Shown here piece after piece: positions 5,939 to 6,733 of a stretch of DNA of 6,733 nt. Position numbers and translations under genes: made by a program. This DNA is from Acidobacteriota bacterium. Lineage in GTDB: Bacteria > Acidobacteriota > Terriglobia > Terriglobales > Acidobacteriaceae. How positions within the stretch are numbered: position 1 is the stretch's first letter; each line of letters begins with the position of its first letter. The stretch is from positions 1 through 6,733 of the forward strand of contig QHZV01000242.1 of NCBI GenBank assembly GCA_003224785.1, given 5' to 3'. The notes beneath the pieces are model-generated. The model ran no database searches, was not told the origin of the DNA, and was given only the letters and a program-made list of their open reading frames with translations.

Positions 5939-6403
5939 ATGGAAAAGGTCTTCCACTTCGACTCGCCTCCTGAACCATACGTCGCCGATGCCGCCGTGCT
6001 GTGCTGCTTTGATCAGCGTATCCGTCTGGCGGTGTACAAATTCCTGCAGAAGCGCGGAATCCTGCGCCCCGACATGATCGTGGTTGCGGGTGGAGCAAAG
6101 ACCCTGGCATCACCCCGCAATGATTTCGAGCGAGACTTTATTTTGGAGCAGGTGCGTATGTCCATCCTCCTGCACAAAACTGAGCGTGTCTTTCTGATGA
6201 GCCACTCCGATTGCGCCACCTACGGCGGTCTTGCCGCGTTTGGCGGAGACCCAGACAAAGAGGCCCGTCATCACAAGCAGGAGCTGGGGCGAGCTGCTGA
6301 GCTGATTCGCGGGAAATTCCCGGAGGTTCAAGTCGCGTGCTTCTTTATTACCTTCCAGGGTGTTTTCGCAACCGGCGAAAATTCCATAGAGCAAGTCGCC
6401 TAG
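5939..6403 (+). CDS. Small beta-carbonic-anhydrase-like protein
   Basis: This 154-residue protein has the zinc-site signature of beta-class carbonic anhydrases: CFDQR (Cys23, Asp25, Arg27; the CxDxR motif) and HSDC (His89, Cys92; the HxxC motif), in the right order and roughly the expected spacing. Members hydrate CO2 to bicarbonate using zinc held by Cys-His-Cys, with the Asp-Arg pair gating the fourth ligand. Differences: the protein is shorter than most beta enzymes, the usual Gly after the second Cys is Ala (HSDCATYGG), and the usual Asn-Ala-Gly-Gly stretch reads VVAGGAK (48-54). It may therefore be a divergent enzyme or a non-catalytic relative. No signal peptide, so cytoplasmic. There is no clear Shine-Dalgarno ahead of the ATG. 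It follows the zinc-ribbon gene by 114 bp with a palindromic element between, and converges on the LytTR gene. Confidence 0.8.
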   Translation: MEKVFHFDSPPEPYVADAAVLCCFDQRIRLAVYKFLQKRGILRPDMIVVAGGAKTLASPRNDFERDFILEQVRMSILLHKTERVFLMSHSDCATYGGLAAFGGDPDKEARHHKQELGRAAELIRGKFPEVQVACFFITFQGVFATGENSIEQVA

Positions 6404-6497
6404 ATCTAATCCAGAACACAATTGCAAAAAATTGCTGTAGAAATTCTCATGTGCATTGCCTACCCCTAGGAGTCCAGTCGAAACTTGCCTAATGCGC
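6404..6497. other. Convergent intergenic gap without clear terminator
   Basis: The carbonic-anhydrase-like gene and the LytTR gene end toward each other across 94 bp. A weak CAATT/AATTG inverted repeat surrounds an A-run near 6420-6435. I see no strong hairpin with T-tract in either direction. Confidence 0.4.
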
Positions 6498-6733
6498 TCA
6501 TGCCTGTTGCTCCAAAAATAACTTTAGCCGAGCATATCCCGACCGGCTCACTGGCAAGCGCGCCCCATCGTTAAGGATTACAAGGTGCGTGTCCTTGCCG
6601 TACGCTTCGAGGCGGCTCACCCGCTCGAGATTGACTAGATAAGAACGGTGGATGCGCACGAAGTTCTTGGGATCAAGCGCGGCATCCAGACTCGATATCG
6701 TCTGCTGCTTTAAATACTTTTTACCTTGACTCG
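6498..6733 (-). CDS. LytTR-family DNA-binding regulator (C-terminal part; gene runs off right edge)
   Basis: Reading the - strand from the right edge gives 77 open codons ending in TGA at 6498-6500. They encode a clear LytTR domain end: KQQTISSLDAALDPKNFVRI, followed by HRSYLVNLERV, a central strand with the motif HLVILNDGARLPVSRS, and a final GYARLKLFL helix. LytTR domains bind DNA direct repeats and usually sit C-terminal to a response-regulator receiver domain in LytR/AgrA-type two-component systems. The N-terminal part, including any receiver, lies outside the window, so two-component membership is inference. The RIHRSYLVNL segment is the most conserved part of the family and leaves little doubt. 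The protein ends soon after the domain, as is usual. The neighbouring gene converges on it, so the window shows no target or partner kinase. Confidence 0.92.
   Translation of the reverse strand, partial: SQGKKYLKQQTISSLDAALDPKNFVRIHRSYLVNLERVSRLEAYGKDTHLVILNDGARLPVSRSGYARLKLFLEQQA

Noticed and set aside
1..6733. CRISPR arrays, tRNA or rRNA genes, transposase genes, toxin-antitoxin or defence systems
   Set aside because: No regularly spaced repeats, no tRNA-like cloverleaf and no such protein motifs were seen on either strand.

Overview
The window looks like a housekeeping segment of a bacterial chromosome with moderately high GC. It carries an essential cell-wall gene, the conserved rpsO-pnp pair, and several small accessory or regulatory genes. 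Acidobacteriota is my best guess for the source. It rests on a general impression (a Gly/Arg-rich PNPase tail, a zinc-ribbon/Sel1 membrane protein, a LytTR regulator, palindromic intergenic repeats), not on a diagnostic marker, so treat it as tentative.

Layout, left to right. (1) The 3' part of murA on the + strand runs in from the left edge and ends at 1142. (2) A small single-domain cupin gene on the - strand (1176-1535) converges on murA. (3) pnp (polynucleotide phosphorylase) on the - strand (1682-4093) has all core catalytic residues and a long low-complexity Gly/Arg C-terminal tail. A strong hairpin with a T-tract (1568-1600) separates it from the cupin gene. (4) rpsO (ribosomal protein S15) lies on the - strand (4324-4590), upstream of pnp in the classical order. 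A probable intrinsic terminator overlaps its stop codon, and the 230-bp rpsO-pnp gap holds short direct and inverted repeats just ahead of pnp. (5) A divergent intergenic region (4591-4780) leads to a + strand gene (4781-5824) for a zinc-ribbon, single-membrane-span, Sel1-repeat protein. (6) A two-hairpin palindromic element flanked by an 8-bp direct repeat (5870-5923) precedes a small + strand gene (5939-6403) with the zinc-ligand signature of beta-carbonic anhydrases. (7) A - strand gene runs off the right edge. Its visible C-terminus (6498-6733) is a LytTR DNA-binding domain.

Functionally, rpsO and pnp form the usual translation/RNA-decay pair, and MurA makes the first committed peptidoglycan precursor. 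The cupin, zinc-ribbon/Sel1, carbonic-anhydrase-like and LytTR genes show no obvious shared pathway. I see no convincing new multi-gene system. The most notable points are the PNPase tail, the repeat-rich pnp leader with a terminator in the rpsO stop codon, the REP/MITE-like palindrome, and the domain architecture of the zinc-ribbon/Sel1 protein. No stretch over 300 bases lacks a gene.
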